Assembly (NCBI RefSeq): GCF_000002985.6
Contig: NC_003279.8
Location: 8,060,001 to 8,124,000, forward strand
Length of the DNA stretch: 64,000 bases
Origin: Caenorhabditis elegans
Lineage: Eukaryota; Nematoda; Chromadorea; Rhabditida; Rhabditidae
Direction of reading: 5' to 3'
Part shown: positions 11,001 through 23,629 of the stretch, piece after piece
Layout of the letters: each line of letters opens with the position of its first letter
Position numbering within the stretch: position 1 is the first letter of the stretch
Position numbers and translations under genes: made by a program
Notes under the pieces: model-generated
The model's database searches: none
Seen by the model: only the letters and a program-made list of their open reading frames with translations
What the model was told of the DNA's origin: nothing

Positions 11001-14000
11001 AAATTGGATGTTCTCTATGGAAACCCATTCAAGATTATGATCAAAGAATCCTTGATAGGTTAGAAGTTGTTGAAGCAAGGCAAGCAGTTCATTTGTTCCG
11101 TACTGAAAACATTGAAAGTTTATATTTTTAACAATTAATTTGAGGAGGTTCTTTCTTTAAAAATTCGAGTGCAAATAAACAAAAAAAATGCAGAATGGAA
11201 CGGAACTTAATAAAAGATAGGATTCACCTTAGGACGAAAATTCGGGGCCAAATTTTTAGGTAAATATTTCTTTGATATTTCAAAAATGGTTTTTTAAAAG
11301 TTAGAATTGTTGTTTAAAAAAATGTTAGATTCAAAATAAATTATTCGCCTAACAATTTGTTTTTTAATTTTCGTCCCTCCTGGTAAAATATTCAAATTGA
11401 GTTTGTTTCACGTTTTTTTTTCAAATTTTTCCAGAATTTGCTTGGACTTGCTTGGAGCTTGGAATTTGCTTGGAAGTTGCCATGCTTTATTTTTGTACTA
11501 CTTACCTTATCTGGTGCAGGTAGATTAATTCCTTTCAAGAACAATATCATATTTGGGCGATCCTTTGGTCTCCAAACCCTTCCGGTTGGATTACTTGCTT
11601 GTACACAGTTCTGTTGAATTAATTGAAGCAAATGAGAGGAACTTGATTGAGCAGAGCAATATAGGCTTGCTAACTGGCTTTCTGGGTCATTCTGGAAGCA
11701 ATGCTTCAGAAGCTGTTGTTTTCCACATCCAGTTGTTCCCGTTATCAGGAAACTTTCACGATTTCCCGATTGAAGCCATGAACCAATCTGGAAATTGAAA
11801 ATTTTCAAATTTCCAAATTCAATTTTTTTAGAAACTCACAATATCTGAATATCTTTGAGTATCGGCAGTCTGTACAAATGGTCTCAGATCTTCCCTCTCC
11901 ACTTCTTCTTTCGTGACATTTTGTGAAACATCATCTGTATATGACATAATTCCATCGATTCTTTCATCGTAACATATATTTTTCGGATCGGGAACAGACA
12001 TTCCTTGAAATACAACACCTTTCGCAAATTCTTGTCGATTTTCTGGTGTAACGGTAGGCAAGAATCCATTGAACAGAAGTACTAGGAATTGGGTTTTTGT
12101 CTTGCTAGCTTTCAGATGAGTTAACCCATTTTTAAGGATAGCAAAACTAGTGATTCCAGAAATTTTATGTGATCTGACCCATTTTAAGCATCTCCAAAAA
12201 TGTTCTTCTATCCAAGATGGCATATCTGCATGAAGATCTTCTGTTGTTTTGACCAACCAACTGGCGACTATATCTTTTGGAGTTACATCTTCTTCGCTGA
12301 AAATTAAACATCTCAAGGATTTCCCATGTAACACGTTAGGAATATTTTTGGCTTAAAGATGGAGTACCGAAATCTGGGAAATACTTTTAAATGACTTCAA
12401 TTTTTCCCCTGATTCCGATTATCTATATATGTATGTGAAAATAATAAAAACTTTCCCTGCTTTTATATTTCAGCTTGAAGTCGCTAACTTACTGGAAAAC
12501 ACCTTACCTGATATAAATCATTCCCATTCGTGATACTGTTGCTGGTGATGCAAATTGTAAAGAATCAGTTTCAAAAAGGAAATTAACATTGGAACCAAAT
12601 TGAATTCTTTCTCCCGATGGCATTGTTAACTGTAATTCTTGTTATTATTCACTTTCATTGTTTTCAAAATAACTCACCAATCGATTATCATCAAGAACTG
12701 AATTAAGAGCTTCAACCCATTCAGGATCAATATCTCCATCACATACAATCCAATGATGTACACTTGTATCTTTTGTTACTTCTCTTGCAGCCATTGTTAT
12801 AATACCATCAGACCATTCACGTGTATCCATATCCATATTCCCCAGTAACTTGCTTCTATTCACTGCTTTTGGATTAAATTGGGTCACTTTCAGAGGTTTT
12901 TTAGTCAAAATTAGAGATCTTTGAAGAATTTTCCAAATTGTTGATTTCCCACTTCCCGCTGCTCCAACAACCACAACACCAATTCGTTGACGCATTTGTT
13001 CATACAACTGAAATTTCGAATTTTTAAGTTATTAAAATGCGTCCCATACATTTGGAATCACATTCTTGTTTTGGCATTTCACTTGTTAGGAACCAAGTTT
13101 TTTCTGGGCAAAAATGGACAGCTTGTGAATAATTTGCTTATCTTGAGTATATCAACTAACCTGAAATACCTTTTCCATTTGTTTGTCTCCTAATTTAATT
13201 CCCATCTCTTGTGCAGCTACACCCAGTGGTTCCACAAGTTCTTCAAACTTTGTCATTTCCTTTGTAACATTTGAGAAAATGTCATCAATAAGTGAATTAA
13301 ATCGTTCAGAATCTGAGAACGTCAGCTTTGAAAGTGTATTCAACAAAAGAGCTTGAACCACCAAATCCGTCTCGTTCTTGTTAGTTTGAGTTCTTCTCAG
13401 TGCTCCACATCCACCAAGTACCACTTTCAGAGCACGAAGACCCCAATCATAATGTTGTTGTTTTGAGAGCATTTGGCGGGAAAGTTGGAATACTGAATAC
13501 ATGTTTATGAACGTATTGAAATATAATAAGATGCCTTCCTACCTGAAACAATTTTTCTTGCCAAAGCTGTTGCATCCACAAATCCTTCAGAGTAAAGAAT
13601 CGTTGAAGAAATCAATTCATTATCAGGTTTTCCCATAACTACAGCTCTGAACAGTTGTTTCAAATTGTCAGGCATCTTTTGTCGGCCACCGTAACCCTTT
13701 CCAGCTGGGTTAAGAGTTACAAATATTGCACTATTTGGGTTAACTTGCACATTTTTTCCGCCAAATGTGCATGATCCTGCACGTGATTTTATGGCTCCTT
13801 GGATTGTTTGAATTTGCATTGAAACGGCGGACAGGACAGTCTAAAATATAGAATTGTGGTGAGCATTAAATTGTGATAATTTCTTGAATAATTTGAATTA
13901 CTTTTCTGAAATACAAAAAAAAATCTTCAAGGAATTAATGGGTTTATTCAAGTAATGTCGAAACATGTATTTAAATACATATATGACGTCACAACTGTAT

Positions 14001-17000
14001 TAAGGAACATGATTTTATGTATTTTATTACAGTTGTGACGTTATTTTTCTACACTTTTTAATTTTCTGACACTGCTTGAATAATTCAACAAGTAAAAGCT
14101 CACCGAATCCAAGCGATTAAATTCATCAAAACATCCCCATGCACCACATTCAACAATTCCCGTGAATATTCTTCCCATTGAGGTAACATCAATTCCTTCA
14201 TCACAATTAAATACCAACACTTGTCTTCCCATTAATGCAGCCAATGCTTTCACGGATTCGGTCTTTCCAGTACCGGCGGGCCCATATGGATTTCCTCCAA
14301 GGCCCATGTACATTGCTATAACTTATAAAGTGTTTTAATAGGCGATGAAGTGTAAACCTACCCTGCGTTAAAGTTAAATAACATTTATCTGTCAATGGAG
14401 TATGTACCAGTTTGGCATAATTTCCCTGATATTCATAAGTGTATTCAAATTCACTGGAAACTTGTCTCAACACAATTCCGCCATTAACTAAATAGAATCG
14501 AAGCTGTCTTTGCCATGTCCAACTATTGATTGATTTTGCCTGATTTGTGAGTAATTGATCTACGACATCAATATGATGAATAAGATCCAGAATAAGAGAT
14601 TTCAGCTTCAAATCAGATACTTTATCATCCACTTTCATGTTTGTATATGCTTTTAGCTTTTCAAGAAGTTGGGATTTGAAAGAGTTCAAGTCCGATGAGC
14701 CATTCAAATTCTGAAATATCAAAAAAAATTCTCATAACATTTAAAATTTTTTAATATCGAGCTATAACTTGTTTCTAAGCCAAGAGAAGTCAATTAACCT
14801 ACATTTTCAATACTGGCACTGAACTTGACTTCCTCTGCTAAACACAAAACTTGTGATGGATACTTTGCAAGAGATGGCTGAGCATCTGCTACTGCTTGAG
14901 CTGTCAAATCTTTCAAAGTTCTTCTCATCTCATCAGACAACTCTTGAAGCCAAGATTCAACTTGTGGAACGATTCGAACGGCTTTTGAAAGAGGAACAGT
15001 TTCACCTTCAGATGAAACCATTGAGATAATTGTCTCGCCAGTTGATGAAAATTGAACTCGGTTGATTCCTTGAAACAACTTTTTCATATGAGTTTGAATT
15101 ACTTGTGGATTTGTAGATTGTCCAAGAATCTCAAGAAGATCGTCATCTCCAATGAAATAAAATCGAGGGAACGCTGTTCGCTTTTGCTGGAATTGAATAA
15201 TTTTTAATTTTTATTTTATCTAATAAAAACAAACTTCTAAAAACTGATTCAATGCTTTCTGGCACCTGTTAAGTTGATCTACAATCTGTTCCAATGATTT
15301 TTTGAGAGATTGTCTGCTACAGAGTGAAACAAGGCGAGCATCTTTTGAGACATCTAAAAACCACTATTTCTGTATTATCAGTCTAAATGTTGCGTACATA
15401 CCATTTAAAATAGCACGATATTCGGAGTCAACTCTCGAAAATCGGGAAGCTTCTGATGGAAGTGCTCCTCGTCCAAAAATGGGTTCTAAGTAGATCCACT
15501 TCCTTTGAATCTCGTTCATTTGTGCCAAAAATACGTCCAAATCCGCGAGACGGGTCTCCCAAACGGCAGTTTTATCAGTGAATTGGGAATAATATGGAGA
15601 CGATTTTAATGATTGAAGCAAAGCTTGACTGTCTTTTAACTGAAATGAAAGTAGCATGTTGAGGAAAAATTATTTGTCTTCTAGGTTTTTAAAAAAATGA
15701 AGAAGAAGAAAAAGAAAAGTTAATTTTCAACTGCGGTTTTCAAAAAAAAAAAGAGAACTGCAACACCAATCAACTATTTGCCCATTTCTAAACCAATGGG
15801 AGGGAGTGCAAAGTTCGAAGTAACTTATTGGTTCAATTGTGAGCTTGGTTGCTGATTTTGGAAAAAATTAAACAGAAAGATTAACAAGAATGGAAAAATC
15901 CCGATTTTGAAGATAAATGTTTTCAGCCGTTTAGGTTTTTGCTTGATTTTTGAAATTTCAGTATATGAGAATATTCCAAGTAATTTAAAACAAAATCACT
16001 ATTTTCCTAATTTTATTTACAATGAAGAAACTCGAATTAATATTGAAATTTTAGCAAACAAAGTTATGAACGTTTCTCACCGAGTTGATGGATTCCTTCC
16101 ATTCTTTAATAATTTTCAAATTTTGCCCATTTGAATGCTTATAGTCTGCCAAAGTAAATTCAGTTTGTGCCGCCCATAATGTCAACTCTTGTATTGCATC
16201 TCGAATCGCAACTTCTCCTTGAGCACGAGAGTTCAGCTGCTTCAATTGATCCGTATTTTCAATAATATTCTTGGAAACTGACAAAAGATCCGCGAATTTC
16301 AACTTTTCAATTGTGGTTCCTCTACAAATTTTGAAGCTTTTAGTTTCACTTCCTTTATTTTTTTGAAAAATTACCTCGGCAACCCCAAGAACCGGAACAT
16401 TTCATGCCAATGATCAGCACTGAGAACATCTCCTCTACAGAATTTAAGAGCACTGCTAACTTCTTTAAAATGCTCAACATCCTTCATTAATCGAACACTC
16501 ATATGTGTCTGTGATCCCGTTCCTTTGAGCTTTTCCATCCATTTTTGTAAGAATTCATCGAAAAGGTAAGTTTTACTTCGGAATACAATCCATTCTTCTT
16601 GTGACATTGTATCCAACTCATTGTTGAACATTTCATAAATAAGCCAATTATCTTCAAACTGCTTGATATCCTCATCTATTTCATCGATTATGTCCATTTT
16701 TGGAGGTTCAAGCCCAAATTGGCCGCACTCTTTTCTGAAGCAATAGGATATTTTTTACTTTTTAAACACCAGTGTAGATTTTATCAAAAATACATTCTAA
16801 ATTGAATTTTTTCCTGAATATAGAATTCCTGAAATATTAAAGTCCCTACGTTGTAATATAAATACAGAATTAACTTAGTCGACTTCAAAACTTATTAATT
16901 TTTCGTAACGTTATAATTTTTGACATTTTTACAATTGTTTTTGATCATTCCCGCACAATTGGATTAGCTTTAAAAATTTCCTCACTGGCTCTTCACCTCT

Positions 17001-20000
17001 ATTTCAAAACCGAGTCACCAATAAATGTCAAAAGTTTATTGATGGTAGAAGTGAATTTTACCTATATTTTTTAAAAATCCAATTTACAAGGAAAATCAAT
17101 ATTTGTTAGTTCCATTTTAAAAAACTTCCAAAGCCTAATTCAGATTCGAAAATCAAACTGATGCTGCTTTGCTTTCACTGCGTTCAGTAAAAATATTCAA
17201 GACAATTCCGCTTTCTATAACCCACTCAATTTTCTCTCTCCCATCACTGAGCTGTTGCCATTGAACTCTTTTCTCTTTAATAAATTGAATAGCCTTCAAC
17301 ATTTCCTCTCGATCGCCTTGTAATGCATCATTTCTTGGCTTAAACTGTTCCCATCTTGCCTTCAACTTTTCAGCTTCATCTTTCATTCCCTTCACAGAAG
17401 TTTCTACATTACTCTTTAGTACTTCAACTTGATCTTTTATCATTGATTGATGCCCATCCAACATTAACTCAAATCTGTCCCATGTCTGTTCCAAATTATC
17501 AATTTGTTCCATTCCTGTTCCAGCAACTGATCTTAGAAGTGTTAACTGTTCCTCCATTACTTTCCATTCTTCTTTCAATCGACGATTATTTTCAGCAAAG
17601 ATCACATGTTTTGCATTAGCCTCAGCGATTTCATCAATTGATTGTGGTACTGTATTCAGTACTTCAATTGCTTGACTTAAAAATGTACTTATTGATTGTG
17701 ACGTTGTAGATATTGAATGCCTAAAACAATTTTAATTTTAACTTGTGCTACCATAACTGTAATGTATTACCTGAGTGTCCATGAAAGGGCATCATAAAGT
17801 CGTTGTATTGCATCCTCAATCGCAGATTTAACACCAGCGGTACTCACAAGAATACACTCAAATTTCAGTTCACTGAAACAATTTAACAATTATAAAGTAT
17901 TAGAAATTACTTTGAGATAATTATATTTTTCTCTTTTCTCTTTTTTCCAATCAATATCAAATTACATTTTGACTTTTTAGTCACTCACAACCAAACTAAA
18001 TAATACTTACTGTGGTAACCTCTCAGCCTCACGTGCTTTACCCTTCAAAATCTTAAATTGTGATTCCCAGTCGGCTGCTGTTTTTAGATTTTCTTCAATA
18101 AGTTCTTCCAAATCCACTTGAGATATCACTAACCAATCCTGAAACTGTAAACTAAGAGGTTCCATTTCAAAGAACAAACCACAAAAATAGCATCACAAGT
18201 CTCCACTTTCATCATCAATTGTTCTGCTTTTTCGTATACTGTTGGAAGCAAATGCATACTTCTTTCAATCATTTGAGCGTAAAACTTTGTTGACTGAAAT
18301 TTCATTTTTGGTTTCAGATTTCAAATGGTGAAGTTTATTCTTACATTTTCATCTTCCTGAACTCCACGGAATTTGTCAGGAATTCGTAAAAATCTGCAAA
18401 GTTCCTTGTAGTATTTTGAACGAATTTCTTCAATCGTCGGACGAAGCTGGATTTTTTGATCTCTGAATATTGTAACTTTAAAATTGTTTTCATTCTCTGA
18501 ATAAAGAAACATACGCAAAAACCAAGCTGACCGAAATAGTGGATAGTTGTGACTGAATGCTTTCGATTCCCCACTCATATTGGATTAAAAGAGCCTGAAA
18601 CTTGGACGTTAGAGCTCAAACCGCGGATTTAGCTTATTTTGTCTAATACCCTACATTTTTAACATTTAAAATTTACCTTATAAAGTTGAAAATCCCAGTG
18701 AATAAGCCAAGGTTTCATATTATTCTTCACGGCTCCATGCACAATTTCTTCTTCTTTCATTTTGGATCGTATCTTCAAAATAATTTCCTTCCATTCATTA
18801 TTCTGTTTTACAATATTCAAATCCATTAATTTTTCAACCATTTCAATCAATTCCATATGGACATTACGGAGTCTTCTGTTCCGATTTGATAGTTTTTGTT
18901 CAGCGGATTGTAGTTGAACTATAAACTCTTCCAATTGTTTTGGATCATTCCATGTTACTTTTGAAGCACTATTTGAAGCATCTTTTCGTGGGATCACAAG
19001 TTTTTCAAAAGCGATAGCTTCTTCGAGCATTAGGGACTGAAAATCTGTACTATTCAGAATGAAATCTTTAAATTTGTACCTGCTGAGATGGAATCATCTG
19101 TTGATCAATTGTATTATAGAAATGTGCAATTTGTTTCAGAATTACTCCAAATCGATAATACTTCTCCCCATTATTTGCGCATGACATAATTTTCGATGGA
19201 ATATTAAAACCCAAACTGATCAATTGTCTCACTTCCTTCAATAATCTGAGTAATCGATCCGAATAATTAACATTCAATTCTCTATTCGATGCTTCTAAAT
19301 ACATAATCTTTCCAGTTGTCTCCAAGTTTATTGTTTCATTCTTATTATCAATCAAGCCGACAGTCTCACGACACCAATCATCAAAACATTCTTTTTCGGC
19401 GTATTGCAACTTTTCAATAAATTCGTCCAATTTGGAAGCAAAAGCTGAATAGTTGGATATATTATTGAGCATCATTTTGCTCAAAGATCGAATGCTTTCC
19501 ATCTGAAAAAAATAGAAAAGATCATGGTGTATAGTTTTGGTTTCGCCTTTTTTAAAATTCAAAGCACAATAACTTCTTTTCAAAAAAAAAACTAACTAAC
19601 CTGGCTAGTTTGTTGCCGAATCCAAACAATTCTAGCTGCAACTTCAGTCAAAAATTGAAAATTCTTTGCATCGACTTGTAAGGATTTTTCATTGAATTCC
19701 TGATTTTTCTGTGAAAGCATGGATACCAAACGGTTTAAAAACATCTCTCGCTCATGCTGGAGTTTTTCCTTAATATTCGATCGACACAGGAAACTTTTGA
19801 GCTTTTCAAGGCTTAGAACTATCTGAAATTCCAAGAATGATTTTTTTAAATCAACTTTTTGTCATTTTTACACTTTGAGAATCTCCATTAGCTGGTGCCA
19901 ATCTTTGTTTTAGAATGGGCAGAGTTCTGTCAATAGTGCCTTCAATTGATCTTTCAGAAACAAGAAGTCGGGATTTCCAATTTGGTTCCGTAAATGGATT

Positions 20001-21671
20001 ATAAGCCAAGGGAGCCATTCCTCTCATAGCTGTTTCAATAGTTTTTTCAGTTTCTTCTCGAACACCTCTTTCTTCCAGAAGTTCTTCAAGCTGTCCACCA
20101 AGTGATTTCAAGGAAAGAATTTCATCAAGCCGGTCTGAAAAATAAACAAATAAATAATTTTCAAAAATTTATCACCTTTAAATCCATTGAGAAACTTCAT
20201 TTCCATTGCATCACCTTCCCAAGTGTGTTCAACATTTCTTTTCCAAGTCTGAGCAGTTAACAATCTCACGATAATCAACATTTGATCACAGACATCAATA
20301 GCTGATCTCAACTGATCAGCAACTTTATCATTTCTCCAAATGGCTGAGTCATCAATTTTGAATGTAATTGTCTCACAGAGATACGAGGCTCCGTATTCAA
20401 TCAACATTTTCATTCGATTTTGTGGATATGGTGTTCCACAATTCCATAATTCATCACAAGTATCTTCAAAACATTCAACAAGTTCTGAGAGTTCATCAAT
20501 ACTTCTTTCTTCCATTGTTTCGACTAAAAGTTGTAGTTGTTTGAATGCTTCATTATAATCATTTGCAGGTTTTCCTGTTTGTCCTTTCCAACTTCTGATC
20601 TCATCATGCAATGAACCACCTCAAATATTTTCAGAATTAAATGTGATGTACATTCAGTGGAGATTTTACTTTAAACTGGGATAAGCTGGGAAAAGACTGG
20701 GAAATCTAAAATTAAAATTTGCGATTTTCTAATTTTCGCTAATTTCCCTGATTGAATGTCTTTCAAAATGAAAAGCCTCGCTCTCTTTTGAACCAATCAG
20801 TGACTTCGCACATTCTGTTCGGTTGGTTCAAATGAAGGCCGAGCGAACCGCTGATTGGTCTTGATTGTAGATTGTTTTGGCTACAAACTCAAAACACAAA
20901 CCGAGACTTATAATTAAATATTTCTTAATCGTGAAAATGTATCCTACCTCCACTCATCTCTACAGTAGCCAATAAACTCTCTTCTAGTTCATTGACTGCT
21001 GCAATTAATTGCATGTTGTTCCCTTCTGTCAATTCTTTTCCAAATACCTGAAATTTGAAATTTCCTGATGTAAAAACTGAAAACTCACATTTTGGACGGA
21101 TTTCAAGAAAACGTGATTCAGGGTTCCATTTGCTGATATCACATTGACGACACTTTTGAAATTATCATTATTTAAAGGGACAGACTGAGTTTTGTAGAAT
21201 ACAACACGAAAGACGTTGGCTGACGGAGCAGATGATTTCATTTTGTTCGAGAGCTCCAGTTTCTGAAAAACTCGTTAATAAAAACTATTTCAGAGAAAAT
21301 TGATTTTTTCATAGCTTTCGTGAATTTATTTGAATTATGTTTCAAGTGTAAATACTGTTAAACCAACTTATATTTACGGGTAGTATTTTTTTTATTTCCT
21401 CGAAAATGAGATCCGTTTTCAAAAATGCAAGAAACTTGGTCAAAATCACATCATTACTAATAAAAACGCTCAAAAACCGACAAACGAACAATGATAGTTC
21501 AAAAGTTACCTGTTCAGATCTAGAGAACACCAATAAATTTGTGTTGGAATCCAGAAATATCTCAAGTGGTTCTGTGCTTTTCAGCTTCTCCTCCACAATG
21601 TTCAATCCAAGTAGGTAGCTTGCAACTCGCAAGAAATATGTTTTCCTTTGATCTTTCGAGTCTGATGACAT
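2059..21671 (-). CDS. che-3: Cytoplasmic dynein-2 (IFT dynein) heavy chain CHE-3
   Basis: This is the motor subunit of dynein-2, which powers retrograde intraflagellar transport from the ciliary tip to the base. In C. elegans it acts in sensory neuron cilia. My spliced reading gives 48 coding exons and about 4,166 residues, normal for the family. The tail occupies roughly residues 1-1600. The AAA1 P-loop GPAGTGKT is near 1640, with the CFDEFNR Walker B downstream. The AAA2 P-loop GAAGSGKS is near 1925 and the AAA3 loop GTTGCGKQ near 2230. The AAA4 loop GRPGFGRR (near 2560) lacks the catalytic Lys. The stalk coiled coils and microtubule-binding tip span about 2720-3090, followed by AAA5, AAA6 and the C-terminal domain ending VALFLR. 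The FNCDEGID motif after the AAA1 P-loop fits dynein-2 rather than dynein-1. The start at 21671 follows a TTTTTAG acceptor by 6 nt. One intron (7680-8241) holds an inverted-repeat element. Confidence 0.97.
7728..8166. repeat. Inverted-repeat (MITE-like) element in a che-3 intron
   Basis: The ends are a near-perfect inverted repeat of about 28 bp: the left arm begins ATTATCGTATTTCCTC and the right arm ends GAGGAAATACGGTAAT. The unit CTATTAGTCTTGCA recurs several times inside, including as a small palindrome around GCATGC. The left third (7728-7871) has its own inverted ends, so a shorter element may be nested or partly duplicated. No open frame is present, so it would be non-autonomous. A related element lies at 33134-33254 in an rme-8 intron. 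Confidence 0.8.
9582..9715. repeat. Short inverted-repeat element in a che-3 intron
   Basis: The left end GCGGGAGTAGAGCCAGTGAG and the right end CCACTAGCGCTACTCCGCC are inverted copies, imperfect over about 20 bp. Related motifs occur near 3170 (GCGGAGTAGCGTCAGTGG) and near 56327 (GTAGCGCCAGTGG), so this is a dispersed family. No coding capacity is visible. Confidence 0.65.
13982..14044. repeat. Fold-back repeat containing a TGACGTCA palindrome
   Basis: Arms at about 13982-14001 and 14024-14044 are inverted copies around CGTCACAACTGTA. The left arm contains TGACGTCA (13984-13991), a CRE-like octamer. It lies in the che-3 intron just downstream of the AAA1 P-loop exon. It may simply be a decayed inverted-repeat element. 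Confidence 0.5.
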
Positions 21672-21677
21672 CTTTGG

Positions 21678-21684
21678 CTAAAAA
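21678..21684 (-). promoter_or_regulatory. Splice acceptor before the che-3 start codon
   Basis: TTTTTAG on the minus strand leaves a 6-nt leader (CCAAAG) before the ATG. It is either an SL1 trans-splice site or the 3' end of a 5'-UTR intron. The sequence alone does not decide. Confidence 0.55.
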
Positions 21685-22665
21685 TTTAGAACTTTATGCA
21701 ATTGTTTTAAATATAAATATTAAACAATTTTGCAAGCAAAGGTGAAAATCAATTTTCTTGTCCTAAAGAACATTATTTTAATTTGTTCGTTAAGGCGAAA
21801 AATGTCAATTACTGAAATTGTGCCTTTGGAAGTCGACCAAAAATTGTACGAATTTCATGTTTGACTCATGTTCCAATTACTGAATTGAACATGCAAGGAT
21901 GCTAGAAATCACTCAGAAAGACCTATTTTTCATTTTGAAAATTGGCAGTTTACCGGAACTGAAAATTGTTAAAGTGTTTTATTATAATATCCTATCATCT
22001 AGGACTATGATGAGATTTATCCTCATTAAATACACTCCACCTGTAAATTGTTTTTTTTTTCGAGCCGGGTTTATCTTCCGACCTGCAGAAAATGCTGAAA
22101 TTCCAAAAACAACTTCTAAGGAATTTTAATATTTGTTCCAAAATGTCTGTTCTACGAAATTGCTCAATGAGAAGAGAATGTGAAGGAAAATGAGCCGAGA
22201 AATTTGATATTTCGGGTGTTTATTTATGAAAAATTATGAGACAGAGGGCAATACATTCGGAACTTATTTGCATGTGAAACTTAGGATTTTCAAAAGCTTC
22301 TTTGCGTATACTTTCAAAGTTTTTAATTTTTTGGGTTTGATTATTAATTTGAAAATCCCAATGTTTTTTTTCGGAATCTTTCGAGTTAGAAGTTGATATT
22401 TATTTCCAACATTTGTTTTTCTCATACATATTTTACAAATACTTTTTGTGTTTACTTGATTTCAAAAATATTATAATTTTTTGGTTATTTCTTGGTGAAA
22501 AAATTGAATAATTGTAATATGTTTACATTTACTATTATAATAAAGTATTCTATGACAAATAAATAAATAAAATAAAGAAAGTGGAAAATCTATATTTATG
22601 TCCGGCAATTTAGTGACCATTGAACCGCCCGTTCCCTTCCCTGCTGCCGGCAATGCTGTCCATTG

Positions 22666-22679
22666 GTTGCCATGGTGTT
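22666..22679 (-). promoter_or_regulatory. X-box-like (RFX/DAF-19) site upstream of che-3
   Basis: On the minus strand the 14-mer AACACCATGGCAAC has a perfect right half-site (GGCAAC) and a centred AT. Against the RYYNYY half-site, the left half has one mismatch. Ciliary genes of C. elegans are activated by DAF-19 through such 14-mers. The site lies about 1 kb above the che-3 ATG, farther than the usual 50-250 bp, unless a 5'-UTR intron separates promoter and start. Functional status is inferred. Confidence 0.5.
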
Positions 22680-23574
22680 ATGGAATAAACTTGTGTATGC
22701 TCGGGTGTTGTGGGCTCATAGTGAATTAATTGAAAGTGTGGGAGGACACAAGTCATAAAACGGTTTCAAAATGTGACTTAAAAATCTGAAAAATATTGTG
22801 CCCATTTATTTTCGTGTCGATTTTTTGTAATGTGGAGAGCTAACAACTTTTTAAATGTATAAACTCTGGTGAGTAGATGATTATCCCCAAATCGATTTGC
22901 AAATCCAACAAAAAGTTTTGTGGGAAAAAAACTGATTTTTGAATCACCGCCAACATGAGAACAAATGTGTGCAATCTGACGTGATAGTTAATGCACACGG
23001 CGCGCAAGATTTGACGACACTTTCGAGTTTAAATAATTTTTTTTCCTTTGTTGCAGTTTTCCATGTTTTAGGACATCCGGAAACTTGAAAAGTAGTTTTT
23101 TCTCTGAAAAATTTAAAAATTGAAAAATTTTCATTGCGAACATGTTTCAATTTATTCAGAAAATATAAAAAAATTTGTTTTTCGGTAACAAAATCGATTA
23201 ATCATGGCCTCTTGGCATTTTTTTTTCTCCTCTATTCATCCACAACGTAAAACATGTTTTGTTTTTCTGTTCTTTCGTCATCCTCATCACACATTCTATG
23301 TTGAAAATCGATGAAAGTTTTGAAAAAAAAAAAGAAAATCGCAAAAAAATCAGTTTTCACATTTAACAACAATTTTCTAACGGATTTTCTTGCTTTTCCG
23401 CGTATTTTAAACTTTTAAGTAAAAACCTGTTTACTTTGTGATGCATCGCAGCGTGTGGAAATGCAACCGCGCTCCATTGGGCAGAGTGGTTTCCCACTGC
23501 AATTATTCTTTTTCACAGTCACACACTTAATTTTACCTGTGTTTCTAAACGATTAAAGGTTTCATAAGCATTGA

Positions 23575-23582
23575 ATTTTCAG
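23575..23582 (+). promoter_or_regulatory. Candidate SL acceptor of rme-8
   Basis: ATTTTCAG precedes the rme-8 start by 47 nt. If used for trans-splicing, the leader would contain an 8-codon upstream ORF (23603-23629). Confidence 0.5.
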
Positions 23583-23602
23583 TGTATTGCAAAGGAAAAT
23601 CG

Positions 23603-23629
23603 ATGAAAATTTCATCAGGATCGCTTTAA
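23603..23629 (+). CDS. Upstream ORF abutting the rme-8 start codon
   Basis: ATG at 23603 opens an 8-codon frame that ends with TAA at 23627-23629. The rme-8 ATG follows with no gap at 23630. The uORF begins 20 nt after the probable splice acceptor, so it should be in the mature mRNA. It may be chance or may tune RME-8 translation. Confidence 0.4.
   Translation: MKISSGSL

Larger units (their letters stand above)
2059..21671 (-). other. che-3: che-3 coding exon map (my reading)
   Basis: Exons in transcript order (low..high coordinate): 21510-21671, 21089-21262, 20948-21047, 20176-20619, 19872-20134, 19601-19822, 19080-19502, 18677-19036, 18515-18594, 18345-18462, 18183-18293, 18011-18144, 17771-17872, 17226-17720, 16375-16734, 16081-16321, 15402-15639, 15235-15353, 14803-15186, 14362-14710, 14104-14315, 13543-13840, 13161-13492, 12678-13007, 12508-12629, 11840-12296, 11506-11787, 10565-11102, 10304-10423, 10022-10254, 9753-9975, 9401-9543, 9165-9359, 8953-9090, 8780-8905, 8584-8732, 8408-8531, 8242-8363, 7436-7679, 6529-7389, 6340-6483, 5379-5841, 4612-4892, 3988-4321, 3754-3941, 3551-3683, 2719-3101, 2059-2505. 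All joins keep frame. The least certain are the acceptors at 20619 and 10423 and the donor at 17226 (GTGGGT). Confidence 0.8.
21672..23629. other. Divergent promoter region between che-3 and rme-8
   Basis: About 2 kb separates the two start codons. It holds a TTTTTAG acceptor 6 nt above the che-3 ATG (21678-21684), an X-box-like site at 22666-22679 and a TTTTCAG acceptor above rme-8 (23575-23582). Between roughly 21900 and 22600 and between 22700 and 23500 I see only AT-rich sequence with no convincing coding exon. Confidence 0.7.
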
